Of a stretch of 64,000 nt of DNA, positions 1-12,500 are shown piece after piece; position 1 is the first letter of the stretch, and each line of letters opens with the position of its first letter. A model generated the notes under the pieces. It did no database searches. It had not been told where the DNA came from and was given only the letters and a program-made list of their open reading frames with translations. Source of the DNA: Hemibagrus wyckioides (lineage: Eukaryota; Chordata; Actinopteri; Siluriformes; Bagridae). The translations under genes were made by a program, and so were the position numbers. The stretch is taken from the NCBI RefSeq assembly GCF_019097595.1, contig NC_080735.1, positions 19,266,417-19,330,416 of the forward strand, read 5' to 3'.

Positions 1-924
1 CTATTTAAAACAAATAAGCAAAATAAAACCAGAGTAAAAACAAAAGAAGAATTTAAACTCTAAGTGTTTGAGGTGTTTCGTAACATGTAGAAGAAGGAAG
101 GACTAATTCAGTAAAGAAAGAGGAAGAAACATTAACCAGAAACATATCTGAACTTGGACAGTTTAACAGTTTAAACCCTCAGAGCTGCTCCTGTTATTTT
201 CTCCTGGATGAAGGAGATAATCATCTCTTAATGAGGTCAGAAAGTTTCTTTAACAAATTATTCAGTTTGAATTTTATAATTAATTACATTTTTTTTCTTA
301 TGGACTGAAATTAAAGCGTGTATTCTTTATAAGTCAAGTGTAAGTTGATTTTTTAGTCATTTCTATTAGAAAACATTGAGACTTGTGTATAATTGAGACA
401 ATACGAGACTTGTGTATATCCAGTTCATATCACATATTAAAGATCAGATTTTAAGACATTCTTTTTACTCAGTGTTCTTCCTCCTCACACACTGAACTGT
501 ACTGTAAAGGACACAGCTGTAATGAACACTACATTTATATATGCACAGCACTTTACTTTACAATTATAAACACATGGCAGATTTAATCACCTTTTTAGGA
601 CATTAAAAAGGGGCATTATTATTATTAAGGGGCAGTGGTGGCTCAAGTGGTTAAGGCTCTGGGTCGTTGATCGGAAGATCAGGGGTTCAAGCCCCAGCAC
701 TGCCAAGTTGCCACTGTTGGGCCCTTGAGCAAGGCCCTTAACCCTCTCTGCTCCAGGGGCGCCGTATCATGGCTGACCCTGCGCTCTGACCCCAACCTCC
801 AAGGATGGGATATGTGAAGAAAGAATTTCACTCTGCTGTAATGTATATGTGACAAATAAAGACTGTTTCATTTTTTAAAACCAAACAGTATTTTTCATCT
901 CTGATGATTATACAGGGAGCACTG
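1..924 (+). promoter_or_regulatory. 5' flank of CD22-like gene 1
   Basis: This sequence lies upstream of the gene 1 signal-peptide exon and is almost identical to 31594-32233 (gene 2) and about 61250-61888 (gene 3), apart from a SINE present only here. The block about 96-268 also recurs in diverged form at 28529-28700. No unambiguous TATA box or transcription start is visible. A non-coding first exon ending upstream of the TATACAG at about 909-915 cannot be excluded. The promoter role is inferred from position and conservation across three copies. Confidence 0.45.
609..874 (+). mobile_element. tRNA-derived SINE, copy-specific insertion
   Basis: A tRNA-like head starts at about 629, with an A-box-like TGGCTCAAGTGG (639-650) and a B-box GGTTCAAGCCC (684-694). 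A conserved fish SINE body follows (GAGCAAGGCCCTTAACC region, about 727-744), then a 3' end with AATAAA. The element is absent from the same site in genes 2 and 3, where the flanking bases join directly. TTAAAA at 603-608 and 875-880 is a likely short target duplication. The family resembles V-SINE-type repeats of otophysan fish; the exact name is not assigned. Confidence 0.85.
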
Positions 925-982
925 ATGATGTCACTCAGATTGACTCCTCCCCTTCCTCTGCTGTTTCTGATCATGATTTCAA
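925..982 (+). CDS. Gene 1 exon: signal peptide
   Basis: Two adjacent ATGs (925, 928) begin a 58-bp coding exon. It encodes about 19 residues with a short basic start (R5) and a leucine-rich hydrophobic core, typical of a secretory signal peptide. It ends in phase 1 at a GTAAGT donor (983). The first ATG is chosen arbitrarily between the two. The following intron is about 370 bp. The same exon occurs at 32234-32291 and 61889-61946. Confidence 0.8.
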
Positions 983-1134
983 GTAAGTAATTTATCATAT
1001 TTTTAACTTCATGCTTAATGTTAGTAATATTTGTTCAGCGTCAGCAGTTCTGTGTTAAGTTCCTCTTTTCTGCATCTCTCCCTCTCTCTCTCTCACTCTC
1101 TCTCTCTCTTCCTCTGTCTCTCTCTATCTCTCTC

Positions 1135-1198
<64 letters not shown>

Positions 1199-2407
1199 CT
1201 GCATGACCTGTGGATCTTCTCACTGTGTGCTTATAATAAAAAAATTAATATTTTTCAGATTATTTTTAGTGGAGCGTTTTTTCTCTGCAGGTTTCTCACT
1301 GTCTGAGACCTGTAGATGCATTATCAGTACATTTCTGTATTCTGTGTTGCAGGAGTTGTCTCCCAGTCAGAGTGGAGTGTAACTTATACACCGAGCTCCA
1401 TCTGTGCTGTAAAGGGATCTACAGTGACCATGGGCTGCACATACACATATCCATCTGGTTACACAGTTCAGAGAGCTTTCTGGAGCAGAGAGATAGTTAC
1501 AGATAAAGAGCCTCCTGATCTGCTTTCAGACCCAAACTACAGAGACAGGGTTCAGTACTTCAGAGACAACCTGAATAACTGCCGTCTCAGACTGAGTGAT
1601 GTGAGAGAACAGGACCGAGGAAAATACTACTTCAGATTTCTAACAAACCCTGAAGAAAAGTATCAGGGTCCAGATGGAGTTGAACTTTTTGTCACAGGTA
1701 TGCCACATCAGCTGAAATAATAACACACTGTACTTTATTCATCATAAAACAATATTTTACATTAACACTTGTACACGATTTTCTGTTCAAGAAGTTACAT
1801 TTTCTTCAAAGAAAACACTCTCATTGAGGACTTTTGTGACAGTTAGCATTAGCTTTAGTTATCTAGCTAATCCTTAAAATTCACTTGTCAGCTGAGATAA
1901 ATCTGTAAATATTTTAACAGCTTGTTGACATTCAAATATCTGAATATTTCTAGTATCTCCATAAGTGTATAATTTTTAATGCCACAGTCTTTTAGTGATT
2001 GAAATAGCTTGGACCTTTCTATACTTGTTGCAGTTCATTCTAGTAATATGTGCCATACTGTTTCAGGGAGTCCACATTTACTACAATTCCCATTTTCGTG
2101 TTTCCCTATCTTGTATAAATTGTGGTTTAATGATGTTTGGCCGATTCGTAATCTTGTCAAAATCTCGTCCTTTTTCCTGTTTTTAACGTTTCCTTTCCAT
2201 CCCCACATTTCTTTGTATTGCATACAGATGTCTTCCTTTTGTTTCTGTGTCCCATATGTTCTGATATCTCTTTTTCATCTCATATCCAATCAATCCTTTT
2301 ATTTCTACTCATGCCCACACTGGCTCCTTAATATCTGGTTCCTTTAGTGAACTGCTTTTTTCCACGATTCAAGATTCAACAATTCAAGAGTTTGTACAGT
2401 TCAGTCC

Positions 2408-2459
<52 letters not shown>

Positions 2460-2469
2460 ACAGTTTAGT

Positions 2470-2513
<44 letters not shown>

Positions 2514-2531
2514 TTTTGTACAGTTCAGTCC

Positions 2532-2586
<55 letters not shown>

Positions 2587-2597
2587 CAGTTCAGTCC

Positions 2598-2656
<59 letters not shown>

Positions 2657-2665
2657 CAGTTCAGT

Positions 2666-2707
<42 letters not shown>

Positions 2708-2724
2708 TTTTGTACAGTTCAGTC

Positions 2725-2786
<62 letters not shown>

Positions 2787-2796
2787 CAGTTCAGTC

Positions 2797-2850
<54 letters not shown>

Positions 2851-2859
2851 CAGTTCAGT

Positions 2860-2901
<42 letters not shown>

Positions 2902-2917
2902 TTTTGTACAGTTCAGT

Positions 2918-2978
<61 letters not shown>

Positions 2979-2988
2979 CAGTTCAGTC

Positions 2989-3027
<39 letters not shown>

Positions 3028-3043
3028 TTTTGTACAGTTCAGT

Positions 3044-3083
<40 letters not shown>

Positions 3084-3102
3084 TTTTGTACAGTTCAGTC
3101 CT

Positions 3103-3164
<62 letters not shown>

Positions 3165-3175
3165 CAGTTCAGTCC

Positions 3176-3226
<51 letters not shown>

Positions 3227-3235
3227 CAGTTCAGT

Positions 3236-3287
<52 letters not shown>

Positions 3288-3303
3288 TTTAGTACAGTTC
3301 AGT

Positions 3304-3366
<63 letters not shown>

Positions 3367-3377
3367 CAGTTCAGTCC

Positions 3378-3436
<59 letters not shown>

Positions 3437-3448
3437 CAGTTCACTCCT

Positions 3449-3508
<60 letters not shown>

Positions 3509-6500
3509 CAGTTCAGTCCTGTGTGTGTGTTCAACAGTTCACTCCCAGGTGTTGAGGAGCCTGATGGCTTGAGGAAAGAAACTGTTACACAGTCTGGTTG
3601 TGAGGCCCGAATGCTCCGGTTCATCTTTACAGACGGCAAGAGGTTGAAGAGTGTGTGTGAGGGGTGTGTGTGGTGTGTGTGTGGTGTGTAAGAGTGTGTG
3701 TGAGGGGTGTGTGTGGTGTGTAAGAGTGTCTGTGAGGGGTGTGTGTGGTGTGTAAGAGTGTGTGTGAGGGGTGTGTGTAAGAGTGTGTGTGAGGGGTGTG
3801 TGTGGTGTGTAAGAGTGTGTGTGAGGGGTGTGTGGGGTGTGTAAGAGTGTGTGTGAGGGGTGTGTGGGGTGTGTAAGAATGTGTGTGTGGGGTGTGTGTG
3901 GTGTGTTAGAGTGTGTGTGAGGGGTGTGTGTGGTGTGTAAGAGTGTGTGTGAGGGGTGTGTAAGAGTGTGTGTGAAGGGTGTGTGTGGTGTGTAAGAGTG
4001 TGTGTGAGGGGTGTGTGGGGTGTGTAAGAGTGTGTGTGAGGGGTGTGTGTGGTGTGTAAGAGTGTGTGTGAGGGGTGTGTGTGGTGTGTAAGAGTGTGTG
4101 TGAGGGGTGTGTGTGGTGTGTAAGAGTGTGTGTGAGGGGTGTGTGTGGTGTGTAAGAGTGTGTGTGAGGGGTGTGTGTGGTGTGTAAGAGTGTGTGTGAG
4201 GGGTGTGTGTGGTGTGTAAGAGTGTGTGTGAGGGGTGTGTGTGGTGTGTAAGAGTGTGTGTGAGGGGTGTGTGTGGTGTGTAAGAGTGTGTGTGAGGGGT
4301 GTGTGTGGTGTGTGTGAGGGATGTGTGTGTGGTGTGTAAGAGTGTGTGTGAGGGGTGTGTGTGGTGTGTAAGAGTGTGTGTGAGGGGTGTGTGTGGTGTG
4401 TAAGAGTGTGTGTGAGGGGTGTGTGTGGTGTGTAAGAGTGTGTGTGAGGGGTGTGTGTGGTGTGTAAGAGTGTGTGTGAGGGGTGTGTGTGGTGTGTAAG
4501 AGTGTGTGTGAGCGGTGTGTGGGGTGTGTGTGAGGGATGTGTGTGTGGTGTGTAAGAGTGTGTGTGGGGGTGTGTGTGGTGTGTAAGAGTGTGTGTGAGG
4601 GGTGTGTGTGGTGTGTAAGAGTGTGTGTGAGGGGTGTGTGTGGTGTGTAAGAGTGTGTGTGAGGGGTGTGTGTGGTGTGTAAGAGTGTGTGTGAGGGGTG
4701 TGTGTGGTGTGTAAGAGTGTGTGTGAGGGGTGTGTGTGGTGTGTAAGAGTGTGTGTGAGGGGTGTGTGTGGTGTGTAAGAGTGTGTGTGAGGGGTGTGTG
4801 TGGTGTGTAAGAGTGTGTGTGAGGGGTGTGTGTGGTGTGTGTGAGGGATGTGTGTGTGGTGTGTAAGAGTGTGTGTGAGGGGTGTGTGTGGTGTGTGTGA
4901 GGGGTGTGTGTGGTGTGTAAGAGTGTGTGTGAGGGGTGTGTGTGGTGAGTAAGAGTGTGTGTGAGGGGTGTGTGTGGTGTGTAAGAGTGTGTGTGAGGGG
5001 TGTGTGTGGTGTGTAAGAGTGTGTGTGGTGTGTAAGAGTGTGTGTGAGGTGTGTGTGTGTGGTGTGTAAGAGTGTGTGTGAGGGGTGTGTGGGGTGTGTA
5101 AGAGTGTGTGTGAGGGGTGTGTGTGGTGTGTAAGAGTGTGTGTGAGGGGTGTGTGTGGTGTGTGTGAGGGATGTGTGTGTGGTGTGTAAGAGTGTGTGTG
5201 AGGGGTGTGTGTGGTGTGTAAGAGTGTGTGTGAGGGGTGTGTGTGGTGTGTAAGAGTGTGTGTGAGGGGTGTGTGTGGTGTGTAAGAGTGTGTGTGAGGG
5301 GTGTGTTTGGTGTGTAAGAGTGTGTGTGAGGGGTGTGTGTGGTGTGTAAGAGTGTGTGTGAGGGGTGTGTGTGGTGTGTAAGAGTGTGTGTGAGGGGTGT
5401 GTGTGGTGTGTAAGAGTGTGTGTGAGGGGTGTGTGTGGTGTGTAAGAGTGTGTGTGAGGGGTGTGTGTGGTGTGTAAGAGTGTGTGTGAGGGGTGTGTGT
5501 GGTGTGTAAGAGTGTGTGTGAGGGGTGTGTGTGGTGTGTAAGAGTGTGTGTGAGGGGTGTGTGTGGTGTGTAAGAGTGTGTGTGAGGGGTGTGTGTGGTG
5601 TGTAAGAGTGTGTGTGAGGGGTGTGTGTGGTGTGTAAGAGTGTGTGTGAGGGGTGTGTGTGGTGTGTAAGAGTGTGTGTGAGGGGTGTGTGTGGTGTGTA
5701 AGAGTGTGTGTGAGGGGTGTGTGTGGTGTGTAAGAGTGTGTGTGAGGGGTGTGTGTGGTGTGTAAGAGTGTGTGTGAGGGGTGTGTGTGGTGTGTAAGAG
5801 TGTGTGTGAGGGGTGTGTGTGGTGTGTAAGAGTGTGTGTGAGGGGTGTGTGTGGTGTGTAAGAGTGTGTGTGAGGGGTGTGTGTGGTGTGTAAGAGTGTG
5901 TGTGAGGGGTGTGTGTGGTGTGTAAGAGTGTGTGTGAGGGGTGTGTGTGGTGTGTAAGAGTGTGTGTGAGGGGTGTGTGTGGTGTGTAAGAGTGTGTGTG
6001 AGGGGTGTGTGTGGTGTGTAAGAGTGTGTGTGAGGGGTGTGTGTGGTGTGTAAGAGTGTGTGTGAGGGGTGTGTGTGGTGTGTAAGAGTGTGTGTGAGGG
6101 GTGTGTGTGGTGTGTAAGAGTGTGTGTGAGGGGTGTGTGTGGTGTGTAAGAGTGTGTGTGAGGGGTGTGTGTGGTGTGTAAGAGTGTGTGTGAGGGGTGT
6201 GTGTGGTGTGTAAGAGTGTGTGTGAGGGGTGTGTGTGGTGTGTAAGAGTGTGTGTGAGGGGTGTGTGTGGTGTGTAAGAGTGTGTGTGAGGGGTGTGTGT
6301 GGTGTGTAAGAGTGTGTGTGAGGGGTGTGTGTGGTGTGTAAGAGTGTGTGTGAGGGGTGTGTGTGGTGTGTAAGAGTGTGTGTGAGGGGTGTGTGTGGTG
6401 TGTAAGAGTGTGTGTGAGGGGTGTGTGTGGTGTGTAAGAGTGTGTGTGAGGGGTGTGTGTGGTGTGTAAGAGTGTGTGTGAGGGGTGTGTGTGTGGTGTA

Positions 6501-9500
6501 AGAGTGTGTGTGAGGGGTGTGTGTGGTGTGTAAGAGTGTGTGTGAGGGGTGTGTGTGGTGTGTAAGAGTGTGTGTGAGGGGTGTGTGTGGTGTGTAAGAG
6601 TGTGTGTGAGGGGTGTGTGTGGTGTGTAAGAGTGTGTGTGTGGGGTGTGTGTGGTGTGTAAGAGAGTGTGTGAGGGGTGTGTGTGGTGTGTAAGAGTGGG
6701 TGTGAGGGGTGTGTGTGGTGTGTAAGAGTGTGTGTGAGGGGTGTGTGTGGTGTGTAAGAGTGTGTGTGAGCGGTGTGTGTGGTGTGTAAGAGTGTGTGTG
6801 AGGGGTGTGTGTGGTGTGTAAGAGTGTGTGTGAGGGGTGTGTGTGGTGTGTAAGAGTGTGTGTGAGGGGTGTGTGTGGTGTGTAAGAGTGTGTGTGAGGG
6901 GTGTGTGTGGTGTGTAAGAGTGTGTGTGAGGGGTGTGTGTGGTGTGTAAGAGTGTGTGTGAGGGGTGTGTGTGGTGTGTAAGAGTGTGTGTGAGGGGTGT
7001 GTGTGGTGTGTAAGAGTGTGTGTGAGGGGTGTGTGTGGTGTGTAAGAGTGTGTGTGAGGGGTGTGTGTGGTGTGTAAGAGTGTGTGTGAGGTGTGTGTGT
7101 GGTGTGTAAGAGTGTGTGTGAGGGGTGTGTGGGGTGTGTGTGAGGGATGTGTGTGTGGTGTGTAAGAGTGTGTGTGAGGGGTGTGTGTGGTGTGTAAGAG
7201 TGTGTGTGAGGGGTGTGTGTGGTGTGTAAGAGTGTGTGTGAGGGGTGTGTGTGGTGTGTAAGAGTGTGTGTGAGGGGTGTGTTTGGTGTGTAAGAGTGTG
7301 TGTGAGGGGTGTGTGTGGTGTGTAAGAGTGTGTGTGAGGGGTGTGTGTGGTGTGTAAGAGTGTGTGTGAGGGGTGTGTGTGGTGTGTAAGAGTGTGTGTG
7401 AGGGGTGTGTGTGGTGTGTAAGAGTGTGTGTGAGGGGTGTGTGTGGTGTGTAAGAGTGTGTGTGAGGGGTGTGTGTGGTGTGTAAGAGTGTGTGTGAGGG
7501 GTGTGTGTGGTGTGTAAGAGTGTGTGTGAGGGGTGTGTGTGGTGTGTAAGAGTGTGTGTGAGGGGTGTGTGTGGTGTGTAAGAGTGTGTGTGAGGGGTGT
7601 GTGTGGTGTGTAAGAGTGTGTGTGAGGGGTGTGTGTGGTGTGTAAGAGTGTGTGTGAGGGGTGTGTGTGGTGTGTAAGAGTGTGTGTGAGGGGTGTGTTT
7701 GGTGTGTAAGAGTGTGTGTGAGGGGTGTGTGTGGTGTGTAAGAGTGTGTGTGAGGGGTGTGTGTGGTGTGTAAGAGTGTGTGTGAGGGGTGTGTGTGGTG
7801 TGTAAGAGTGTGTGTGAGGGGTGTGTGTGGTGTGTAAGAGTGTGTGTGAGGGGTGTGTGTGGTGTGTAAGAGTGTGTGTGAGGGGTGTGTGTGGTGTGTA
7901 AGAGTGTGTGTGAGGGGTGTGTGTGGTGTGTAAGAGTGTGTGTGAGGGGTGTGTGTGGTGTGTAAGAGTGTGTGTGAGGGGTGTGTGTGGTGTGTAAGAG
8001 TGTGTGTGAGGGGTGTGTGTGGTGTGTAAGAGTGTGTGTGAGGGGTGTGTGTGGTGTGTAAGAGTGTGTGTGAGGGGTGTGTGTGGTGTGTAAGAGTGTT
8101 TGTGAGGGGTGTGTAAGAGTGTGTGTGAGGGGTGTGTGTGGTGTGTAAGAGTGTGTGTGAGGGGTGTGTGTGGTGTGTAAGAGTGTGTGTGAGGGGTGTG
8201 TGTGGTGTGTAAGAGTGTGTGTGAGGGGTGTGTGTGGTGTGTAAGAGTGTGTGTGAGGGGTGTGTGTGGTGTGTAAGAGTGTGTGTGAGGGGTGTGTGTG
8301 GTGTGTAAGAGTGTGTGTGAGGGGTGTGTGTGGTGTGTAAGAGTGTGTGTGAGGGGTGTGTGTGGTGTGTAAGAGTGTGTGTGAGGGGTGTGTGTGGTGT
8401 GTAAGAGTGTGTGTGAGGGGTGTGTGTGGTGTGTAAGAGTGTGTGTGAGGGGTGTGTGTGGTGTGTAAGAGTGTGTGTGAGGGGTGTGTGTGGTGTGTAA
8501 GAGTGTGTGTGAGGGGTGTGTGTGGTGTGTAAGAGTGTGTGTGAGGGGTGTGTGTGGTGTGTAAGAGTGTGTGTGAGGGGTGTGTGTGGTGTGTAAGAGA
8601 GTGTGTGAGGGGTGTGTGTGGTGTGTAAGAGTGTGTGTGAGGGGTGTGTGTGGTGTGTAAGAGTGTGTGTGAGGGGTGTGTGTGGTGTGTAAGAGTGTGT
8701 GTGAGGGGTGTGTGTGGTGTGTAAGAGTGTGTGTGAGGGGTGTGTGTGGTGTGTAAGAGTGTGTGTGAGGGGTGTGTGTGGTGTGTAAGAGTGTGTGTGA
8801 GGGGTGTGTGTGGTGTGTAAGAGTGTGTGTGAGGGGTGTGTGTGGTGTGTAAGAGTGTGTGTGAGGGGTGTGTGTGGTGTGTAAGAGTGTGTGTGAGGGG
8901 TGTGTGTGGTGTGTAAGAGTGTGTGTGAGGGGTGTGTGTGGTGTGTAAGAGTGTGTGTGAGGGGTGTGTGTGGTGTGTAAGAGTGTGTGTGAGGGGTATG
9001 TGTGGTGTGTAAGAGTGTGTGTGAGGGGTGTGTGTGGTGTGTAAGAGTGTGTGTGAGGGGTGTGTGTGGTGTGTAAGAGTGTGTGTGAGGGGTGTGTGTG
9101 GTGTGTAAGAGTGTGTGTGAGGGGTGTGTGTGGTGTGTAAGAGTGTGTGTGAGGGGTGTGTGTGTGTGTGTGTGTGAGGGATGTGTGTGTGGTGTGTAAG
9201 AGTGTGTGTGAGGGGTGTGTGTGGTGTGTAAGAGTGTGTGTGAGGGGTGTGTGTGGTGTGTAAGAGTGTGTGTGAGGGGTGTGTGTGGTGTGTGTGAGGG
9301 ATGTGTGTGTGGTGTGTAAGAGTGTGTGTGAGGGGTGTGTGTGGTGTGTAAGAGTGTGTGTGAGGGGTGTGTGTGGTGTGTAAGAGTGTGTGTGAGGGGT
9401 GTGTGTGGTGTGTAAGAGTGTGTGTGAGGGGTGTGTGTGGTGTGTAAGAGTGTGTGTGAGGGGTGTGTGTGGTGTGTAAGAGTGTGTGTGAGGGGTGTGT

Positions 9501-12500
9501 GTGGTGTGTAAGAGTGTGTGTGAGGGGTGTGTGTGGTGTGTAAGAGTGTGTGTGAGGGGTGTGTGTGGTGTGTAAGAGTGTGTGTGAGGGGTGTGTGTGG
9601 TGTGTAAGAGTGTGTGTGAGGGGTGTGTGTGGTGTGTAAGAGTGTGTGTGAGGGGTGTGTGTGGTGTGTAAGAGTGTGTGTGAGGGGTGTGTGTGGTGTG
9701 TAAGAGTGTGTGTGAGGGGTGTGTGTGGTGTGTAAGAGTGTGTGTGAGGGGTGTGTGTGGTGTGTAAGAGTGTGTGTGAGGGGTGTGTGTGGTGTGTAAG
9801 AGTGTGTGTGAGGGGTGTGTGTGGTGTGTAAGAGTGTGTGTGAGGGGTGTGTGTGGTGTGTAAGAGTGTGTGTGAGGGGTGTGTGTGGTGTGTAAGAGTG
9901 TGTGTGAGGGGTGTGTGTGGTGTGTAAGAGTGTGTGTGAGGGGTGTGTGTGGTGTGTAAGAGTGTGTGTGAGGGGTGTGTGTGGTGTGTAAGAGTGTGTG
10001 TGAGGGGTGTGTGTGGTGTGTAAGAGTGTGTGTGAGGGGTGTGTGTGGTGTGTAAGAGTGTGTGTGAGGGGTGTGTGTGGTGTGTAAGAGTGTGTGTGAG
10101 GGGTGTGTGTGGTGTGTAAGAGTGTGTGTGAGGGGTGTGTGTGGTGTGTAAGAGTGTGTGTGAGGGGTGTGTGTGGTGTGTAAGGGTGTGTGTGCGGGGT
10201 GTGTGTGGTGTGTAAGAGTGTGTGTGAGGGGGGTGTGTGGTGTGTAAGAGTGGGTGTGAGGGGTGTGTGGGGTGTGTAAGAGTGTGTGTGAGGGGTGTGT
10301 GTGGTGTGTAAGAGTGTGTGTGAGGGGTGTGTAAGAGTGTGTGTGAGGGATGTGTGAGGGGTGTGTAAGAGTGTTTGTGAGGGGTGTGTAAGAGTGTGTG
10401 TGAGGGATGTGTGTGGTGTGTAAGAGTGTTTGTGAGGGGTGTGTAAGAGTGTGTGTGAGGGGTGTGTGTGGTGTGTAAGAGTGTGTGTGAGGGGTGTGTG
10501 TGGTGTGTAAGAGTGTGTGTGAGGGGTGTGTGTGGTGTGTAAGAGTGTGTGTGAGGGGTGTGTGTGGTGTGTAAGAGTGTGTGTGAGGGGTGTGTGTGGT
10601 GTGTAAGAGTGTGTGTGAGGGGTGTGTGTGGTGTGTAAGAGTGTGTGTGAGGGGTGTGTGTGGTGTGTAAGAGTGTGTGTGAGGGGTGTGTGTGGTGTGT
10701 AAGAGTGTGTGTGAGGGGTGTGTGTGGTGTGTAAGAGTGTGTGTGAGGGGTGTGTGTGGTGTGTAAGAGTGTGTGTGAGGGGTGTGTGTGGTGTGTAAGA
10801 GTGTGTGTGAGGGGTGTGTGTGGTGTGTAAGAGTGTGTGTGAGGGGTGTGTGTGGTGTGTAAGAGTGTGTGTGAGGGGTGTGTGTGGTGTGTAAGAGTGT
10901 GTGTGAGGGGTGTGTGTGGTGTGTAAGAGTGTGTGTGAGGGGTGTGTGTGGTGTGTAAGAGTGTGTGTGAGGGGTGTGTGTGGTGTGTAAGAGTGTGTGT
11001 GAGGGGTGTGTGTGGTGTGTAAGAGTGTGTGTGAGGGGTGTGTGTGGTGTGTAAGAGTGTGTGTGAGGGGTGTGTGTGGTGTGTAAGAGTGTGTGTGAGG
11101 GGTGTGTGTGGTGTGTAAGAGTGTGTGTGAGGGGTGTGTGTGGTGTGTAAGAGTGTGTGTGAGGGGTGTGTGTGGTGTGTAAGAGTGTGTGTGAGGGGTG
11201 TGTGTGGTGTGTAAGAGTGTGTGTGAGGGGTGTGTGTGGTGTGTAAGAGTGTGTGTGAGGGGTGTGTGTGGTGTGTAAGAGTGTGTGTGAGGGGTGTGTG
11301 TGGTGTGTAAGAGTGTGTGTGAGGGGTGTGTGTGGTGTGTAAGAGTGTGTGTGAGGGGTGTGTGTGGTGTGTAAGAGTGTGTGTGAGGGGTGTGTGTGGT
11401 GTGTAAGAGTGTGTGTGAGGGGTGTGTGTGGTGTGTAAGAGTGTGTGTGAGGGGTGTGTGTGGTGTGTAAGAGTGTGTGTGAGGGGTGTGTGTGGTGTGT
11501 AAGAGTGTGTGTGAGGGGTGTGTGTGGTGTGTAAGAGTGTGTGTGAGGGGTGTGTGTGGTGTGTAAGAGTGTGTGTGAGGGGTGTGTGTGGTGTGTAAGA
11601 GTGTGTGTGAGGGGTGTGTGTGGTGTGTAAGAGTGTGTGTGAGGGGTGTGTGTGGTGTGTAAGAGTGTGTGTGAGGGGTGTGTGTGGTGTGTAAGAGTGT
11701 GTGTGAGGGGTGTGTGTGGTGTGTAAGAGTGTGTGTGAGGGGTGTGTGTGGTGTGTAAGAGTGTGTGTGAGGGGTGTGTGTGGTGTGTAAGAGTGTGTGT
11801 GAGGGGTGTGTGTGGTGTGTAAGAGTGTGTGTGAGGGGTGTGTGTGGTGTGTAAGAGTGTGTGTGAGGGGTGTGTGTGGTGTGTAAGAGTGTGTGTGAGG
11901 GGTGTGTGTGGTGTGTAAGAGTGTGTGTGAGGGGTGTGTGTGGTGTGTAAGAGTGTGTGTGAGGGGTGTGTGTGGTGTGTAAGAGTGTGTGTGAGGGGTG
12001 TGTGTGGTGTGTAAGAGTGTGTGTGAGGGGTGTGTGTGGTGTGTAAGAGTGTGTGTGAGGGGTGTGTGTGGTGTGTAAGAGTGTGTGTGAGGGGTGTGTG
12101 TGGTGTGTAAGAGTGTGTGTGAGGGGTGTGTGTGGTGTGTAAGAGTGTGTGTGAGGGGTGTGTGTGGTGTGTAAGAGTGTGTGTGAGGGGTGTGTGTGGT
12201 GTGTAAGAGTGTTTGTGAGGGGTGTGTAAGAGTGTGTGTGAGGGGTGTGTGTGGTGTGTAAGAGTGTGTGTGAGGGGTGTGTGTGGTGTGTAAGAGTGTG
12301 TGTGAGGGGTGTGTGTGGTGTGTAAGAGTGTGTGTGAGGGGTGTGTGTGGTGTGTAAGAGTGTGTGTGAGGGGTGTGTGTGGTGTGTAAGAGTGTGTGTG
12401 AGGGGTGTGTGTGGTGTGTAAGAGTGTGTGTGAGGGGTGTGTGTGGTGTGTAAGAGTGTGTGTGAGGGGTGTGTGTGGTGTGTAAGAGTGTGTGTGAGGG

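Noticed and set aside
629..704. Functional tRNA gene
   Set aside because: A and B boxes are present but belong to the tRNA-related head of a SINE. The SINE body follows directly, and there is no terminator or sound cloverleaf.
1316..1352. Start codon at 1316 for the V-set exon
   Set aside because: This ATG lies in the intron just before the acceptor. The signal-peptide exon at 925-982 gives the proper start and matching phase.
2411..3691. Open frames rich in Cys-Val and Arg-Glu, or Ser-Leu and Thr-His
   Set aside because: Translations of (GT)n and (GA)n runs; not proteins.
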